Positions 51,014 through 60,539 of a DNA stretch of 64,000 nucleotides are shown in pieces. The translations under genes were made by a program, and so were the position numbers. The notes under the pieces are model-generated. The model was not told where the DNA came from, made no database searches, and saw only the letters and a program-made list of their open reading frames with translations. Numbering within the stretch: position 1 is the stretch's first letter; each line of letters starts with the position of its first letter. Origin of the DNA: an uncultured Gammaproteobacteria bacterium (GTDB lineage Bacteria; Pseudomonadota; Gammaproteobacteria; UBA6429; Thiohalophilaceae); NCBI GenBank assembly GCA_913064945.1, contig CAJYAN010000001.1, positions 248,001-312,000 on the forward strand, given 5' to 3'.

Positions 51014-52167
51014 CGCTGGATGTCGGTATTATTGGCGGCGGCATCCAGGGCGTGGCTGTCGCACAGGCGGCAGCGGCGGCAGGTCATACCGTAGCAGTGT
51101 GGGAACAGGCGGCCATTGCCAGCGGCACCTCCAGTCGATCCAGTAAGTTGATTCATGGTGGTCTGCGCTACCTGGAGACCGGGCAGTTTAGCCTGGTGAG
51201 AAAGTCACTGGCAGAGCGTAGCCTGCTCTTAAAAAATGCACCAGGCTTAGTCCGGCCAGTGCCGTTCTATATTCCGGTTTATCCTGCCACCCAACGTCGT
51301 CCCTGGCAGGTCCGTTTCGGTCTTTCGCTATACGCCTTACTGGGTAAACTGCAACCTTATACGGGCTTTAAAAAAATCAGCAGTCACTACCTTGCCGAAA
51401 AAGATGGTCTGATAACAACGGATCTACAAGGACTCTATCAATATTGGGATGCTCAAACCGATGACGCGGCCTTAACGAGAGCCGTGATGCAATCTGCAAA
51501 ATCGCTCGGTGCAGAAGTATATTGTCCGGCAAGAGTCGGTGGCGTGAAGTACCTGGATAATGTCTATGAAGTGACGGTGGAACTTGAGGCGCAAACAAGC
51601 CGCTTTGCCTGTAAGGCGCTGGTCAATGCGGCGGGACCCTGGGTCAATCAGGTATTGAATCTTATTGAACCCATGTCAGCCACACTTGATATCGATCTGG
51701 TACAGGGGACACATATTATCGTCGACGATGACGCACCCAGTGGTATTTATTATGTAGAAGCCCCGCAGGATCGCCGTGCCGTCTTTATTATGCCCTGGCA
51801 GGGCAAAACAATGGTCGGTACGACAGAGCACCGATACATGGGAACTGATCCGGCGGCGGTGCAACCACGGCAGGACGAAATCGAATATTTGCTGCAGGTC
51901 TATCATCAATACTTTCCGCAACGGCGCGGCAAACTGATCGATGCTTTTGCCGGGCTGCGGGTATTGCTCCATCAGGATAACAATTTTTTTAAACGTCCCA
52001 GGGATACGTTCATCCATAGCGATCCATCGCTGCCTGGATTACTGACATTGTATGGCGGAAAATTAACGGGTTATCGAGCGACGGCGGAGGAAGTGATGCA
52101 GAGGTTAGACAGCGTCCTGCCAGAAAAAATGAAAAAGGCGGATACACGAAGTCTGGAATTGACATAG
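51004..52167 (+). CDS. glpD: FAD-dependent glycerol-3-phosphate dehydrogenase
   Basis: The 387-residue protein has the FAD-binding GIIGGGIQGVAVAQAAAAAG, the conserved SSRSSKLIHGGLRYLE and MVGTTEHRYMG segments. It oxidises glycerol 3-phosphate to dihydroxyacetone phosphate and passes electrons to the quinone pool at the inner membrane. It is shorter than E. coli GlpD (about 500 residues) because the C-terminal helical domain is missing; the FAD and substrate parts appear intact. The GDPD gene directly upstream would supply the substrate. Confidence 0.9.
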   Translation: MGVTLDVGIIGGGIQGVAVAQAAAAAGHTVAVWEQAAIASGTSSRSSKLIHGGLRYLETGQFSLVRKSLAERSLLLKNAPGLVRPVPFYIPVYPATQRRPWQVRFGLSLYALLGKLQPYTGFKKISSHYLAEKDGLITTDLQGLYQYWDAQTDDAALTRAVMQSAKSLGAEVYCPARVGGVKYLDNVYEVTVELEAQTSRFACKALVNAAGPWVNQVLNLIEPMSATLDIDLVQGTHIIVDDDAPSGIYYVEAPQDRRAVFIMPWQGKTMVGTTEHRYMGTDPAAVQPRQDEIEYLLQVYHQYFPQRRGKLIDAFAGLRVLLHQDNNFFKRPRDTFIHSDPSLPGLLTLYGGKLTGYRATAEEVMQRLDSVLPEKMKKADTRSLELT

Positions 52168-52350
52168 TGTTGATTGCTGTGGACAAACATGACGGACGAA
52201 GCGCTCAGGCGCGTCTATCGTAAAATACAATAGACACACCCATGGCGGTGAATGGTGCAGAACAAAGTTGAACGCTGAAGCTGTTCGAAAAATCGATAGC
52301 GACATCGAGACGTATAAGAGATGTATTAACTGTTTGTTTCGAGGTGGGGC

Positions 52351-53067
52351 CTAATATTCGGCATCGTGATAAACGTTTTGCACATCATCCAGGTCATTCA
52401 GTAGGTCCAGGAACTTATCAAACATCTCAACATCGTCAGTGGAAATAGGGGTGGCCTTTTGTGGCAGGAATTGTATTTCATCGACTTCAAAATCAATCTC
52501 ACCAAAGGCATCCGTCAGGGCCTGTTTGGCCTTGAAGTATTCAGTATGAGGTGCGAAGACGGTGATTTTTGCTTCCTCACTTTCAATGTCGGTAACACCG
52601 ACCTCAGCATTCATTAATGCCTCCAGCACCGCCTCTTCGTCATCATTTTTAAAGACAAGAATGCAGGCATGATCAAACATGTGTGCAACGCTGCCGGGGG
52701 TGCCTATCTTGCACCTGGTTTTAGTAAAACACTGGCGCACATCGCCAAAGGTGCGATTGGGGTTATCGGTGAGGCAGTCGACAATCACCATGGCACCACC
52801 GGGACCAAAACCTTCATAGCGGGCAGGAGAGAAGTCTTCACCGCCTCCGCCCTTGGCCTTGGCGATTGCTTTTTCAATAACGTGTGTCGGGACCTGATCT
52901 TTCTTGGCGCGGTCAATTAAGCCGCGCAATGCCAGATTTCCATCCGGGTCAACCCCACCGGCCTTGGCGCAGACATAAATCTCACGGCCATAGCGACTAT
53001 AGACTTTAGCCTTGGCGTCGGCTGTTTTTGCCATGGATACTTTGCGATTTTGGTAGGCTCTGCCCAT
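52351..53067 (-). CDS. yebC: YebC/PmpR family transcription/translation factor
   Basis: The 238-residue protein shows the YebC layout: N-terminal [27 protein letters not shown] (start of the DNA/RNA-contact domain), [22 protein letters not shown] and an acidic C-terminal domain. Members act as transcription regulators and some rescue ribosomes stalled at prolines. This variant with NRK and [13 protein letters not shown] belongs to the second (YeeN-like) subgroup rather than to YebC proper linked to ruvC. The ATG at 53067 gives the family start; a 44-residue upstream extension is not plausible. Confidence 0.88.
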   Translation of the reverse strand: MGRAYQNRKVSMAKTADAKAKVYSRYGREIYVCAKAGGVDPDGNLALRGLIDRAKKDQVPTHVIEKAIAKAKGGGGEDFSPARYEGFGPGGAMVIVDCLTDNPNRTFGDVRQCFTKTRCKIGTPGSVAHMFDHACILVFKNDDEEAVLEALMNAEVGVTDIESEEAKITVFAPHTEYFKAKQALTDAFGEIDFEVDEIQFLPQKATPISTDDVEMFDKFLDLLNDLDDVQNVYHDAEY

Positions 53068-53344
53068 TAGATTACTGCCCTCGGTAAATGACGTGGAGGC
53101 GCAAATTCTACAGATAAGTATTTGACTAGGGAAGCCTTCAGCAACATGGCCGGGAGTGAAAGGCTGCCAAAATTGCGTGATTTTGCTTATATCTTTCATT
53201 CAGGCATTACCGTATAAGATATTGCGAGGCGCTTTGAGTATGACGTCAAAGACTGAACACACTTCAATCTAATATTACGCTGGCCTGCGGGTAAGACTGG
53301 CATAGGCGATTGATTTTCTAAGTTTCATCCAGGGAGTGATCAGC

Positions 53345-53797
53345 ATGTTTAAGGAATTTAAAAAGTTTGCGATGCGTGGCAATGTTGTGGACATGGCGGT
53401 GGGGATTATTATCGGCGGGGCATTTGGCACTATTGTAAAGAGTCTGGTCTCAGACGTTCTCATGCCGCCAATCGGTTTATTGCTCGGTGGTGTGGATTTT
53501 TCAGATCTTTTTATCACGCTTAAGGCCGGCAGCATCGCTGGCCCGTATGCGACCTTGGCAATAGCACAAAAGGCGGGTGCGGTTACTATCGGCTATGGTT
53601 TGTTCCTGAATGCTGTGATCAGTTTTTTGATTGTTGCCTTTGCGGTGTTTTTATTAATTAAGGGACTTAATAAACTGGAACGCGAAAAAGAGGCTCCGGC
53701 GGCTGAAGCGACAACGAAGGAGTGCGCCTTTTGTTATTCAAAAATTGACATCAAGGCCACTCGCTGCCCGTATTGCACTTCGGAATTACAACGCTGA
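53345..53797 (+). CDS. mscL: Large-conductance mechanosensitive channel with zinc ribbon
   Basis: MscL opens under membrane tension to release solutes in hypo-osmotic shock. The 150-residue protein has the N-terminal amphipathic [21 protein letters not shown]1 ([16 protein letters not shown]), TM2 ([15 protein letters not shown]) and, after a charged linker, a C-terminal zinc-ribbon-like motif: [19 protein letters not shown]. This replaces the helical bundle with LLxEIRDLL found in E. coli MscL. The ATG at 53345 behind AGGGAG was chosen. Such variants occur in other bacteria; the ribbon could sense zinc or redox state. Confidence 0.93.
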   Translation: MFKEFKKFAMRGNVVDMAVGIIIGGAFGTIVKSLVSDVLMPPIGLLLGGVDFSDLFITLKAGSIAGPYATLAIAQKAGAVTIGYGLFLNAVISFLIVAFAVFLLIKGLNKLEREKEAPAAEATTKECAFCYSKIDIKATRCPYCTSELQR

Positions 53798-53875
53798 GGT
53801 GAGCGGCTTGTGCTGCCTGGACCATGAATAACGCACACCATTTCCCTGGAGCGGAAAAGAATGAAAAGATGAGAA

Positions 53876-53898
53876 CGGGTAGTTACTGTCACTACCCG
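53876..53898. terminator. Bidirectional terminator between mscL and znuB
   Basis: CGGGTAGT (53876-53883) and ACTACCCG (53891-53898) form an 8-bp stem with a 7-nt loop. On the plus strand CCCTACTTTTTA follows. It lies between convergent genes and should end both transcripts. Confidence 0.7.
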
Positions 53899-53926
53899 CC
53901 CTACTTTTTAAATTGCTCTTCTGATG

Positions 53927-54715
53927 TCAGGCGGCACTTTGAACCGGCTCAGTGACGATGGCCTTGCTGCATCGATGAATCAGCCATGCCGTGATTATGG
54001 CCAGCGAACCCAATGACCAGACAATGACCGCACCGGTCGGCAGATCAAAGAGTGCCGAGGCCACCAGTCCCAGAGCGTACGCGGCGGCACCCATGCCATA
54101 GGCGATCACTAGACTGTAACGGCGGCTCTGCCGTACGGCGAGGGCGGGGATAATCAAGCTCGAAAAGACCAGATAGACACCGACCATTTGCACCGAAGCT
54201 GTCACGGTCAATGCAAACAAAACGTAAAACAAAAGCGAGCGTGTATGGCGTGTGCTGAACCAGATGGAGAGGACCAGGGCATAGACGATCGCCACAGGAA
54301 TAAGCTGATGGTAGCTGACCCAGAGTATTTGTCCGACCAGTAATTCCTTAAGGTGCTCACCGCCATGAGGGTTATGACTGAGCAGTAAAATCCCGCCAGT
54401 GGCCGCCACTACAAACAGCACGCCAATCAGCGCCTCCTGGATATGCCGAAAATGTCGTTCGGTCCAGTTCAGCAACAGGGCACCGAACAGGGCGGCCGTC
54501 ACGGCGACCACCTGGACCGCCCAGCCATCCGGCTCCCAGCCAAAGCTGTGCGCGGCAATAATACCGAGTCCGGCGATCTGGGCAATCGCCAGGTCGATAA
54601 AAATAATCCCACGGGACAGCACCTGCTGTCCCATGGGGACGTGTGTAGCAAGCACCAACAGCCCGGCGACAAAGGCCGGGCCGAGGATGCTGAGATCCAA
54701 TCCCTCAAAATTCAT
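53927..54715 (-). CDS. znuB: Zinc/manganese ABC transporter permease
   Basis: The 262-residue protein has about eight transmembrane helices and ABC-3 family features (GIIFIDLAIAQIAGLGI, the EAA-like QEALIGVLFVVAATGG and VGVYLVFSSLIIPAL). It transports metal delivered by the adjacent binding protein, whose stop it overlaps by 4 bp. The ATPase partner is not encoded in this operon. A terminal His/Arg stretch (HRCSKAI) faces the cytosol. Confidence 0.88.
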   Translation of the reverse strand: MNFEGLDLSILGPAFVAGLLVLATHVPMGQQVLSRGIIFIDLAIAQIAGLGIIAAHSFGWEPDGWAVQVVAVTAALFGALLLNWTERHFRHIQEALIGVLFVVAATGGILLLSHNPHGGEHLKELLVGQILWVSYHQLIPVAIVYALVLSIWFSTRHTRSLLFYVLFALTVTASVQMVGVYLVFSSLIIPALAVRQSRRYSLVIAYGMGAAAYALGLVASALFDLPTGAVIVWSLGSLAIITAWLIHRCSKAIVTEPVQSAA

Positions 54716-55629
54716 TTTGCACCTTTCAATAGATTCGTGATGGTCACGTCGTAGAGGCCAAACAAATCCTTCGCCCCATCAGTACCACCGACGGTGAACG
54801 GTAGTACTACCGCCGGGATATGCGCGTGCTCTGATAACCACTCATCCGGGCGCGCTTCCTGATAGGCCGCGCGGATCACCATTTTTGCAGGCTGGTTACG
54901 TAACTGTCGCAGGACCTCGGCCAAATGTCCGGCACTGGGCGGGACACCGGGTTTCGGTTCCAGTGCGGCAACTTCCTGCATTCCTAGCCAGTGCGTCAAA
55001 TAGATCCAGGCCTTATGGTGAACCACGATTTTGACACCGCGCAGTGGTGCCGCCTGTTTTTGCCAGTGCTGGATAGCCGTCTGCCATTTGGCGTGAAAGG
55101 CCTGATAGCGCTTGGCATAGTCGGTAGCGTTTGGCAGATCAATCTGTGCCAGTCGTTTGGCCAGGGCGGTGGCAACTTTACCAATATTGCGCGGGTCGGT
55201 CTGGATATGCGGATTACCGCCGGGGTGTACGTCACCCTGTGAGCGATCGATACTGGCACCCTTCTCCAGCATCGTGACATAGTCAGTGGCGGCGAAATTG
55301 CCCGGCTGTCCCGGTTGTACATGGTCGTTACCTGACTGACGCAGCAATACGGGTAGCCAGCCGATCTCCAGTTGTGAGCCGGTACAGATCAGCAGGTCGG
55401 CACGACGCAATTTGGCAATCAGGCTGGGACGTGCCTGGATATGATGCGGATCCTGAAAGGCATTGGTGGCGGTATAGACCGATACATCATTACCGCCGAG
55501 TTGTTTCGCCAGTGCCCCCCATTCCGGTTCGCAGGCGAAGACGCGGATGGCCGCGCTGGCGGGTTGTATTACGAGGCTCAGTGGGATCAGGATACAGAGT
55601 AGGTTGAATATATTTTTAAGTTTTTTCAT
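54712..55629 (-). CDS. znuA: Zinc-type periplasmic metal-binding protein
   Basis: The 305-residue cluster A-I solute-binding protein has a signal peptide (about 1-26, QPASAA) and ligand candidates in DPHHIQARPS, GNPHIQTDPR and VHHKAWIYLTHWLGM, plus a C-terminal acidic residue region (FTVGGTDGAKDLFGLYD). These fit the three histidines and one carboxylate of ZnuA-like proteins. The usual long His-rich loop is absent; only a short DVHPGGNPH remains. It delivers zinc or manganese to the permease encoded next. Confidence 0.88.
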   Translation of the reverse strand: MKKLKNIFNLLCILIPLSLVIQPASAAIRVFACEPEWGALAKQLGGNDVSVYTATNAFQDPHHIQARPSLIAKLRRADLLICTGSQLEIGWLPVLLRQSGNDHVQPGQPGNFAATDYVTMLEKGASIDRSQGDVHPGGNPHIQTDPRNIGKVATALAKRLAQIDLPNATDYAKRYQAFHAKWQTAIQHWQKQAAPLRGVKIVVHHKAWIYLTHWLGMQEVAALEPKPGVPPSAGHLAEVLRQLRNQPAKMVIRAAYQEARPDEWLSEHAHIPAVVLPFTVGGTDGAKDLFGLYDVTITNLLKGAK

Positions 55630-55641
55630 GACAGGTCACTC

Positions 55642-56817
55642 CTAGAAAATATGTGCGCCATGCGCGCCAAGACTCATGATGTATTGCACAAACCACTGGT
55701 TGTCTGTCTGTGGTCGTGACTGGTCGCGGTTGTATTGCAGACGCACCCGACTGAATTCGCTATTGGAATAATCCAGCATGGCGCTGTCGCGTTTGGGGGT
55801 ATGACCAAGACTGTCCAGTACCGTGCCGCTATACGCCGCGCCGGCGTTATCCGGGTTAAGCTGATCATGGCGCAGGCCGACGCGCCAGCGTGGCATGAAT
55901 TGATAGATCCCCTGAGCATACCAACCGCTGGGCGTTGCGGAATAGGCCGTGGCGCTGCCCCCGACTGGTGTAAAAAGGCCGTCGTTATTGCTTTGCAGAT
56001 ATTCAGCCTGGAACTTGAAGTTATGCTTGTAAGGATTACCGTTCGGTGCCCACTTCCAGACAAAATCGGCAATGACTATATCGCTGCTACCACTGAATAA
56101 ATCGTTTGTGCCAGTCTTACGCTTGACAGCATCCGCCGACAAATAAGACAGACCGGCGCGCCAGCTATTGCTATCGTCGAGGTCATCACCGACGTGGACA
56201 AAGCCAGTCCAGGTGCCGCGCCCCTTATCGGCAGCGCCGCCTGCCGGGAACGCATCACCGCGTAGCCATTCTGCGCCGACCTCCACAAAGAGATCTGTTG
56301 GTGCCAGCCAACGCACCTGGACACCATCATCACGATATTGCGTGCCTAACAGGGCGCGATACGCCAGGGCGGTATCGACAAAATCCCAGGTATGTGAGTG
56401 CTGTTCATTCAGGTATCCGATCCCGGAGAAAAAGCGACCCAGGCGTAAGGTGAGTCCATGGCCCAGATTGGTATTTTGTACAAAGGCATTCTCCACGCTG
56501 GAAGTGCCATCGTTGGCCATGGAAAAGGTGAAGACGCCGTACCAGTCGGGATCGATATTGGCACGCAGGCCAAGTTCTGACTCACCAATGGAGAATCCCC
56601 GACTACCCGGGTCGCTACCACTGGCTAAGGGAAAACCGGCAATCGAATAGTTTGCCGGGTCACGTGAAAATTGTGCATACGTGCCGTTGAGGATCAGGCT
56701 GATCTCAGGGTTAAAGGCATTGCTGGGTTGGCCGGCGCCGGCGGCATTGACGTTGGTGGATAGGCCGGTCGTTAGCAGCGCACCGGTGATCCAGGTGGCT
56801 AATACAATGTGTTTCAT
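55642..56817 (-). CDS. Outer-membrane beta-barrel protein of the zinc locus
   Basis: The 391-residue product has a signal peptide (MKHIVLATWITGALLTTGLSTNVNA) and a barrel with many aromatic strands (FNPEISLILNGTYAQF, LRANIDPDWYGVFTFSM, GWYAQGIYQFMPRWRVGLRHD) ending in HIF. No TonB plug is visible, so it is a porin-like channel rather than a classical zinc receptor. It is 13 bp upstream of znuA and GGAG precedes its ATG, so it probably admits metal for ZnuA. The 272 bp upstream hold no gene. Confidence 0.82.
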   Translation of the reverse strand: MKHIVLATWITGALLTTGLSTNVNAAGAGQPSNAFNPEISLILNGTYAQFSRDPANYSIAGFPLASGSDPGSRGFSIGESELGLRANIDPDWYGVFTFSMANDGTSSVENAFVQNTNLGHGLTLRLGRFFSGIGYLNEQHSHTWDFVDTALAYRALLGTQYRDDGVQVRWLAPTDLFVEVGAEWLRGDAFPAGGAADKGRGTWTGFVHVGDDLDDSNSWRAGLSYLSADAVKRKTGTNDLFSGSSDIVIADFVWKWAPNGNPYKHNFKFQAEYLQSNNDGLFTPVGGSATAYSATPSGWYAQGIYQFMPRWRVGLRHDQLNPDNAGAAYSGTVLDSLGHTPKRDSAMLDYSNSEFSRVRLQYNRDQSRPQTDNQWFVQYIMSLGAHGAHIF

Positions 56818-57089
56818 AATGTTCTCCATAAGAGTATGCCGATACCTGCGTGAGGCAGCCGACACATCGAATTGTTAAATATCCTGATAGTGGTCTAGCG
56901 CACGTACGAATCGTTCCACAGTAGCAGGAACGTGCTTGAGCCGTCGTACGAAGACAGAATGTCTGGTGCTTTTATTCAGGGCCTCATCAGCACAGATCGG
57001 TATTGCCGGCAGACACTCGTGGTGACGAATTTAATGAAACACAGAGGTCAGGCGTGAAACCAGTGGATGAAGCACCGGAGTAAAAACGG

Positions 57090-57377
57090 TTACGACAAAG
57101 ACAGGGGTGGAGCGCGAATGGAATAAACAGTAGAAACGAGAACAGTATGGAATACCACTGTCTCGTGATAGAGCAGGGGGATATAACGACCAAGATTGAA
57201 GGTGAGGCCACTACTGGTGACGGCATGTGCTAGTTGGTTGGCGACTACGCAGACCGCGCACTTACAATCTGGTTGACTTAGTTCATGCTCGTAATGCGTG
57301 AAGAAGATCGCGCATTGGGCTATCAGGACCCCAAATGCCAGTAGATAGGCCAGCAAATGATTATTACGCTTCAGCAT
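57090..57377 (-). CDS. Cys-rich DUF2946-like membrane protein
   Basis: The 95-residue protein has an N-terminal helix (about 8-28), a cysteine cluster (DCKCAVCVVANQLAHA) with nearby histidines (THYEHEL) and a second hydrophobic stretch, ending IRAPPLSLS. This resembles small DUF2946/CzcI-type proteins found with metal transport genes, in which the CxxC and histidines face the periplasm. The C-terminal RAPPL is shared with the His-rich protein next to czcCBA in this window. It is 272 bp upstream of the zinc-locus barrel on the same strand and may head that transcript. Confidence 0.65.
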   Translation of the reverse strand: MLKRNNHLLAYLLAFGVLIAQCAIFFTHYEHELSQPDCKCAVCVVANQLAHAVTSSGLTFNLGRYIPLLYHETVVFHTVLVSTVYSIRAPPLSLS

Positions 57378-57546
57378 TGTTTCAAATCTGTATGGTTATG
57401 CCTGTTGACCTAAAAGCAGAATTACATCTGACAATACAATAGCACAAAGATTCACTACGTGTTTGACGGTAGGTTTTTTTAGCACGGCCATTGTCGGCGA
57501 TTATCAGCCGGATGCATCCTGGTGTCGAGCCAGGCAGTCTGGTTTA

Positions 57547-58998
57547 TTACGTCTTACGCATGGCACCAAGCATTGCCTCCAGCCAGAGTGTGTAACGTGT
57601 TTTGATCGCAGGGTTATGCTTAGGCTTAAACCATTGTCCCGCATGTTCTTCGAGCCAATGGTTGGGTTGCCCGGCGAGTAAGTAAGCCAGACCACGGGCC
57701 GTGGCCTCACATTCCTGTGGACGGTAGACCGCCAGCCCGGTGATGTCGGCCAGTCGTTGGCAGAGACCATCGAGTTGCCCCAGTCTTCCTGTCAGTTGTA
57801 TTTGCTCTGAGGGTGAGGCGGTCTTTTGCATTTCCTCAATATTACTCGTTATCAAAAACACGATACTCTCAATAATGGCCACGGCCTTTTGTGCGATTGT
57901 GCCTTCACCAATAAATTGCGAGGTAAAGTGACTATGCCAAAATGGTGCGGCTAGTCCTGAAATAGCGTTTAGAAATAACAACGGCGAGGTTTCATTCATC
58001 AACCAGTCGGGTAGCTTTGAAAAAAGGTCTTCGACTTTTTCCTGCTCGATTAACCATTGCAGGGCACTACCTGCACCATTGATCGTGCCTTCAAGCACAT
58101 ACAGGCAATCCTGGTTTTCAAACTGATGTACGACGCTGGTTAATAAGCGGCGGCCATATACTTTGGCATAACCGGAAGGACGTGAGACAAAGGCACCGGT
58201 GCCTACATTGACATAGGCAGTCTCCGGTTGAATCTGCCCATAGGCAAATAATGCGGCGGATTGATCGCCGGTGACACAAGTCAGGGGAACCTGATGTTGA
58301 TCGACGGAGATTTTGCCAAACAGAAATTGATTAGGTACGCATTCAGGCAGGGATTGTTTCTCCAGACCAAATTTTTCCAGTAAGGCGGCGTCCCATTTGT
58401 GCGAGTGGATGTTCCATAATTGCGTTCGAGAGGCATTGACGGCATCGGCCCTGGCAACCAGTCCGGTCAGGCGTTGTGTCAGATAACTGGACATGGGTCC
58501 ATAGGCCAACATGCCCTGTTGTTGAGCCAGCTGGACCTTGGCGAGGTTGTCCAGGCACCAGCGAATTTTACTGGCGCCATAGTGGGGGGAGAGAAACAGG
58601 CCAGTGTGTTTATGAATCGTATCTTGTTGCTTGCTCAGGCATTGCAGCCAGTCTGCGTTGCGCCGGTCCTGCCAGCTGATGATGGGCGTCAGGGCCTCGC
58701 CCGTTTGCCTGTGCCAGCAGAGGCAGTTGGAGCGTTGGGTTGCCAGTCCGGCTGCGTACAGATAACGCGTCTGTTCGCCCAGTAGTTGGCCAATGTCTTC
58801 AATGACGCTGAGGATGGATTGCAATAATGTCTCGGCGTCGTATTCGACAAAGTCAGTGGCCGGGTGTGTGGCGCGGATGTCACGATGGGACTCATAAAGC
58901 AGTCCGCCCTGGTAATCAAAGACCATGGCACGACTGGCGTGTCCGCCCTGATCAATGGCCAGATAGAGTCGGTCTGTCAGGTAGATCGATGCATTCAT
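57547..58998 (-). CDS. FGGY-family (glycerol kinase-like) kinase
   Basis: The 483-residue protein has the FGGY kinase phosphate loop (LYLAIDQGGHASRAMVFD), the glycerol kinase-like GLATQRSNCLCW and IISWQDRRNADWL, and the C-terminal ATP-site region (LTGRLGQLDGLCQRLADITG). Glycerol kinase usually reads DQGTTSSR and GITNQRET, so substrate is uncertain; glycerol or a pentulose are options. Its ATG overlaps the trhP stop (ATGA). Glycerol kinase would fit glpD and the GDPD 5 kb away, but that is inference. Confidence 0.82.
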   Translation of the reverse strand: MNASIYLTDRLYLAIDQGGHASRAMVFDYQGGLLYESHRDIRATHPATDFVEYDAETLLQSILSVIEDIGQLLGEQTRYLYAAGLATQRSNCLCWHRQTGEALTPIISWQDRRNADWLQCLSKQQDTIHKHTGLFLSPHYGASKIRWCLDNLAKVQLAQQQGMLAYGPMSSYLTQRLTGLVARADAVNASRTQLWNIHSHKWDAALLEKFGLEKQSLPECVPNQFLFGKISVDQHQVPLTCVTGDQSAALFAYGQIQPETAYVNVGTGAFVSRPSGYAKVYGRRLLTSVVHQFENQDCLYVLEGTINGAGSALQWLIEQEKVEDLFSKLPDWLMNETSPLLFLNAISGLAAPFWHSHFTSQFIGEGTIAQKAVAIIESIVFLITSNIEEMQKTASPSEQIQLTGRLGQLDGLCQRLADITGLAVYRPQECEATARGLAYLLAGQPNHWLEEHAGQWFKPKHNPAIKTRYTLWLEAMLGAMRKT

Positions 58999-60365
58999 GG
59001 AGCCGTGGTGGTTTCCTGAAAACGCGCCAGCAGGCTCAATTGATAATCCGCCGGGGGCAGTGCTATCCGTACCTGATAACCACCCCCCAGGGCCTCGTGC
59101 ATGCTATTACCTTTCAGGTCTTCCATGTGTTGTAGTTCGAGGGTCTGATTACCTTGCGGGCTGATTACTTCCAGTTTGTCACCAACAGCAAATTTATTTT
59201 TGACATCAATTTCGGCCAGACCTTTTACGCTATCGTAGGATTTGATCTCGCCGACAAAGCGTTGTGTGGTACTGAGCGAGTGGCCCTGTAAATAGTTCTG
59301 GTAGTCCTTGTCGGGGTGGCGCTCATAAAAGCCGTCGGTATAACCGCGATTGGCCAGTGCATCCAGCTTGCGATACAGCTCGGGATTGAATTCACGACCG
59401 GCGACGGCATCATCAATGGCCTGACGGTAAAGCTGGGCCGTACGCGCAACATAGTATTGCGACTTGGTGCGGCCTTCGATTTTGAGTGAGTCGATACCGA
59501 TGTCGACCAGGCGCTGGATATGCTGGATAGCGCGCAGGTCCTTGGAGTTCATAATGTACGTGCCATGTTCATCTTCCAGGATGGGCATCAGGTCGCCGGG
59601 CCGATTGGCCTCCTCGATCAAATAAACCTGGTCAGCCAGTGGGTGACGCTGGGTGCTGCCAATATCGGGAAAGCTCTCTTCCTGTTTCATCGCACCAAAG
59701 GCATCAAACTCGATTTTTTGTACGTCACCGGCATCATTGTCTTCACTGCCATGGACCTTGTAATTCCAGCGACAGGCATTGGTACAACTTCCCTGGTTCG
59801 GGTCACGGTGGTTGAAATAACCCGACAGCAGACAACGGCCGGAGTAGGCGATACACAGTGCGCCGTGGACAAAGACTTCCAGCTCCATCTCCGGGCAGCG
59901 CTGGCGAATATCCTGGACCTCATCCAGTGATAATTCTCGCGACAGGATAATCCGCGTCAGGCCCAGTGATTGCCAGAATTTCACGGTGGCATAGTTCACA
60001 GTATTGGACTGGACCGACAGATGTATCGGTACGTCTGGCCATTTTTCCCGTACCAGCATAATCAGGCCGGGGTCGGCCATGATGAGGGCATCAGGGCCCA
60101 GGGCGATGACCGGTGCCATATCCTTAAGATAGGTATCGACCTTACGGTTGTGAGGCGAGATATTGCTGGCGACAAAAAACTGCTTCCCCAGACTATGGGC
60201 CGTTTTGATGCCCTCATCCAGCGTGGCCAGGTCGAAGTCATTGTTGCGTACCCGCAGACTGTAGCGTGGCTGGCCGGCGTAGACGGCATCGGCACCGAAG
60301 GCATAGGCATAATGCAGGTGCTTGAGAGAACCGGCGGGGAGGAGGAGTTCGGGTGATTTTTTCAT
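58995..60365 (-). CDS. trhP: tRNA uridine hydroxylation protein TrhP (U32 family)
   Basis: The 456-residue protein belongs to the U32 group formerly called YegQ. It starts SPELLLPAGSLKHLHYAYAFGADAVYAG and has the cysteines of the family's Fe-S site (CIAYSGRCLLSGYF, CTNACRW). TrhP, with prephenate as the oxygen donor route or together with TrhO, makes 5-hydroxyuridine at tRNA position 34. The C-terminal beta domain (VGDKLEVISPQGNQTLELQHM) is present. It is followed in overlap by the FGGY kinase gene. Confidence 0.9.
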   Translation of the reverse strand: MKKSPELLLPAGSLKHLHYAYAFGADAVYAGQPRYSLRVRNNDFDLATLDEGIKTAHSLGKQFFVASNISPHNRKVDTYLKDMAPVIALGPDALIMADPGLIMLVREKWPDVPIHLSVQSNTVNYATVKFWQSLGLTRIILSRELSLDEVQDIRQRCPEMELEVFVHGALCIAYSGRCLLSGYFNHRDPNQGSCTNACRWNYKVHGSEDNDAGDVQKIEFDAFGAMKQEESFPDIGSTQRHPLADQVYLIEEANRPGDLMPILEDEHGTYIMNSKDLRAIQHIQRLVDIGIDSLKIEGRTKSQYYVARTAQLYRQAIDDAVAGREFNPELYRKLDALANRGYTDGFYERHPDKDYQNYLQGHSLSTTQRFVGEIKSYDSVKGLAEIDVKNKFAVGDKLEVISPQGNQTLELQHMEDLKGNSMHEALGGGYQVRIALPPADYQLSLLARFQETTTAP

Positions 60366-60539
60366 GTGCGTATCTTAGAAGAGCCTAATATGATTGTGAA
60401 ATACTTTATATACGATTTCAGGAGATAGCATATCACTATGTTACAGTTTGTTACGCCAGCGATTATTTTGCGAGAAAGACTTGAAAAGCGGTCTGGCGAC
60501 AGGGCATAGTGGTTATGTCCATTGGGGATAGGGGGAATA

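Noticed and set aside
57378-57546. Zur operator upstream of the zinc locus
   Set aside because: I searched by eye for the GAAATGTTATA-type palindrome here and at 56818-57089 and found no convincing match.
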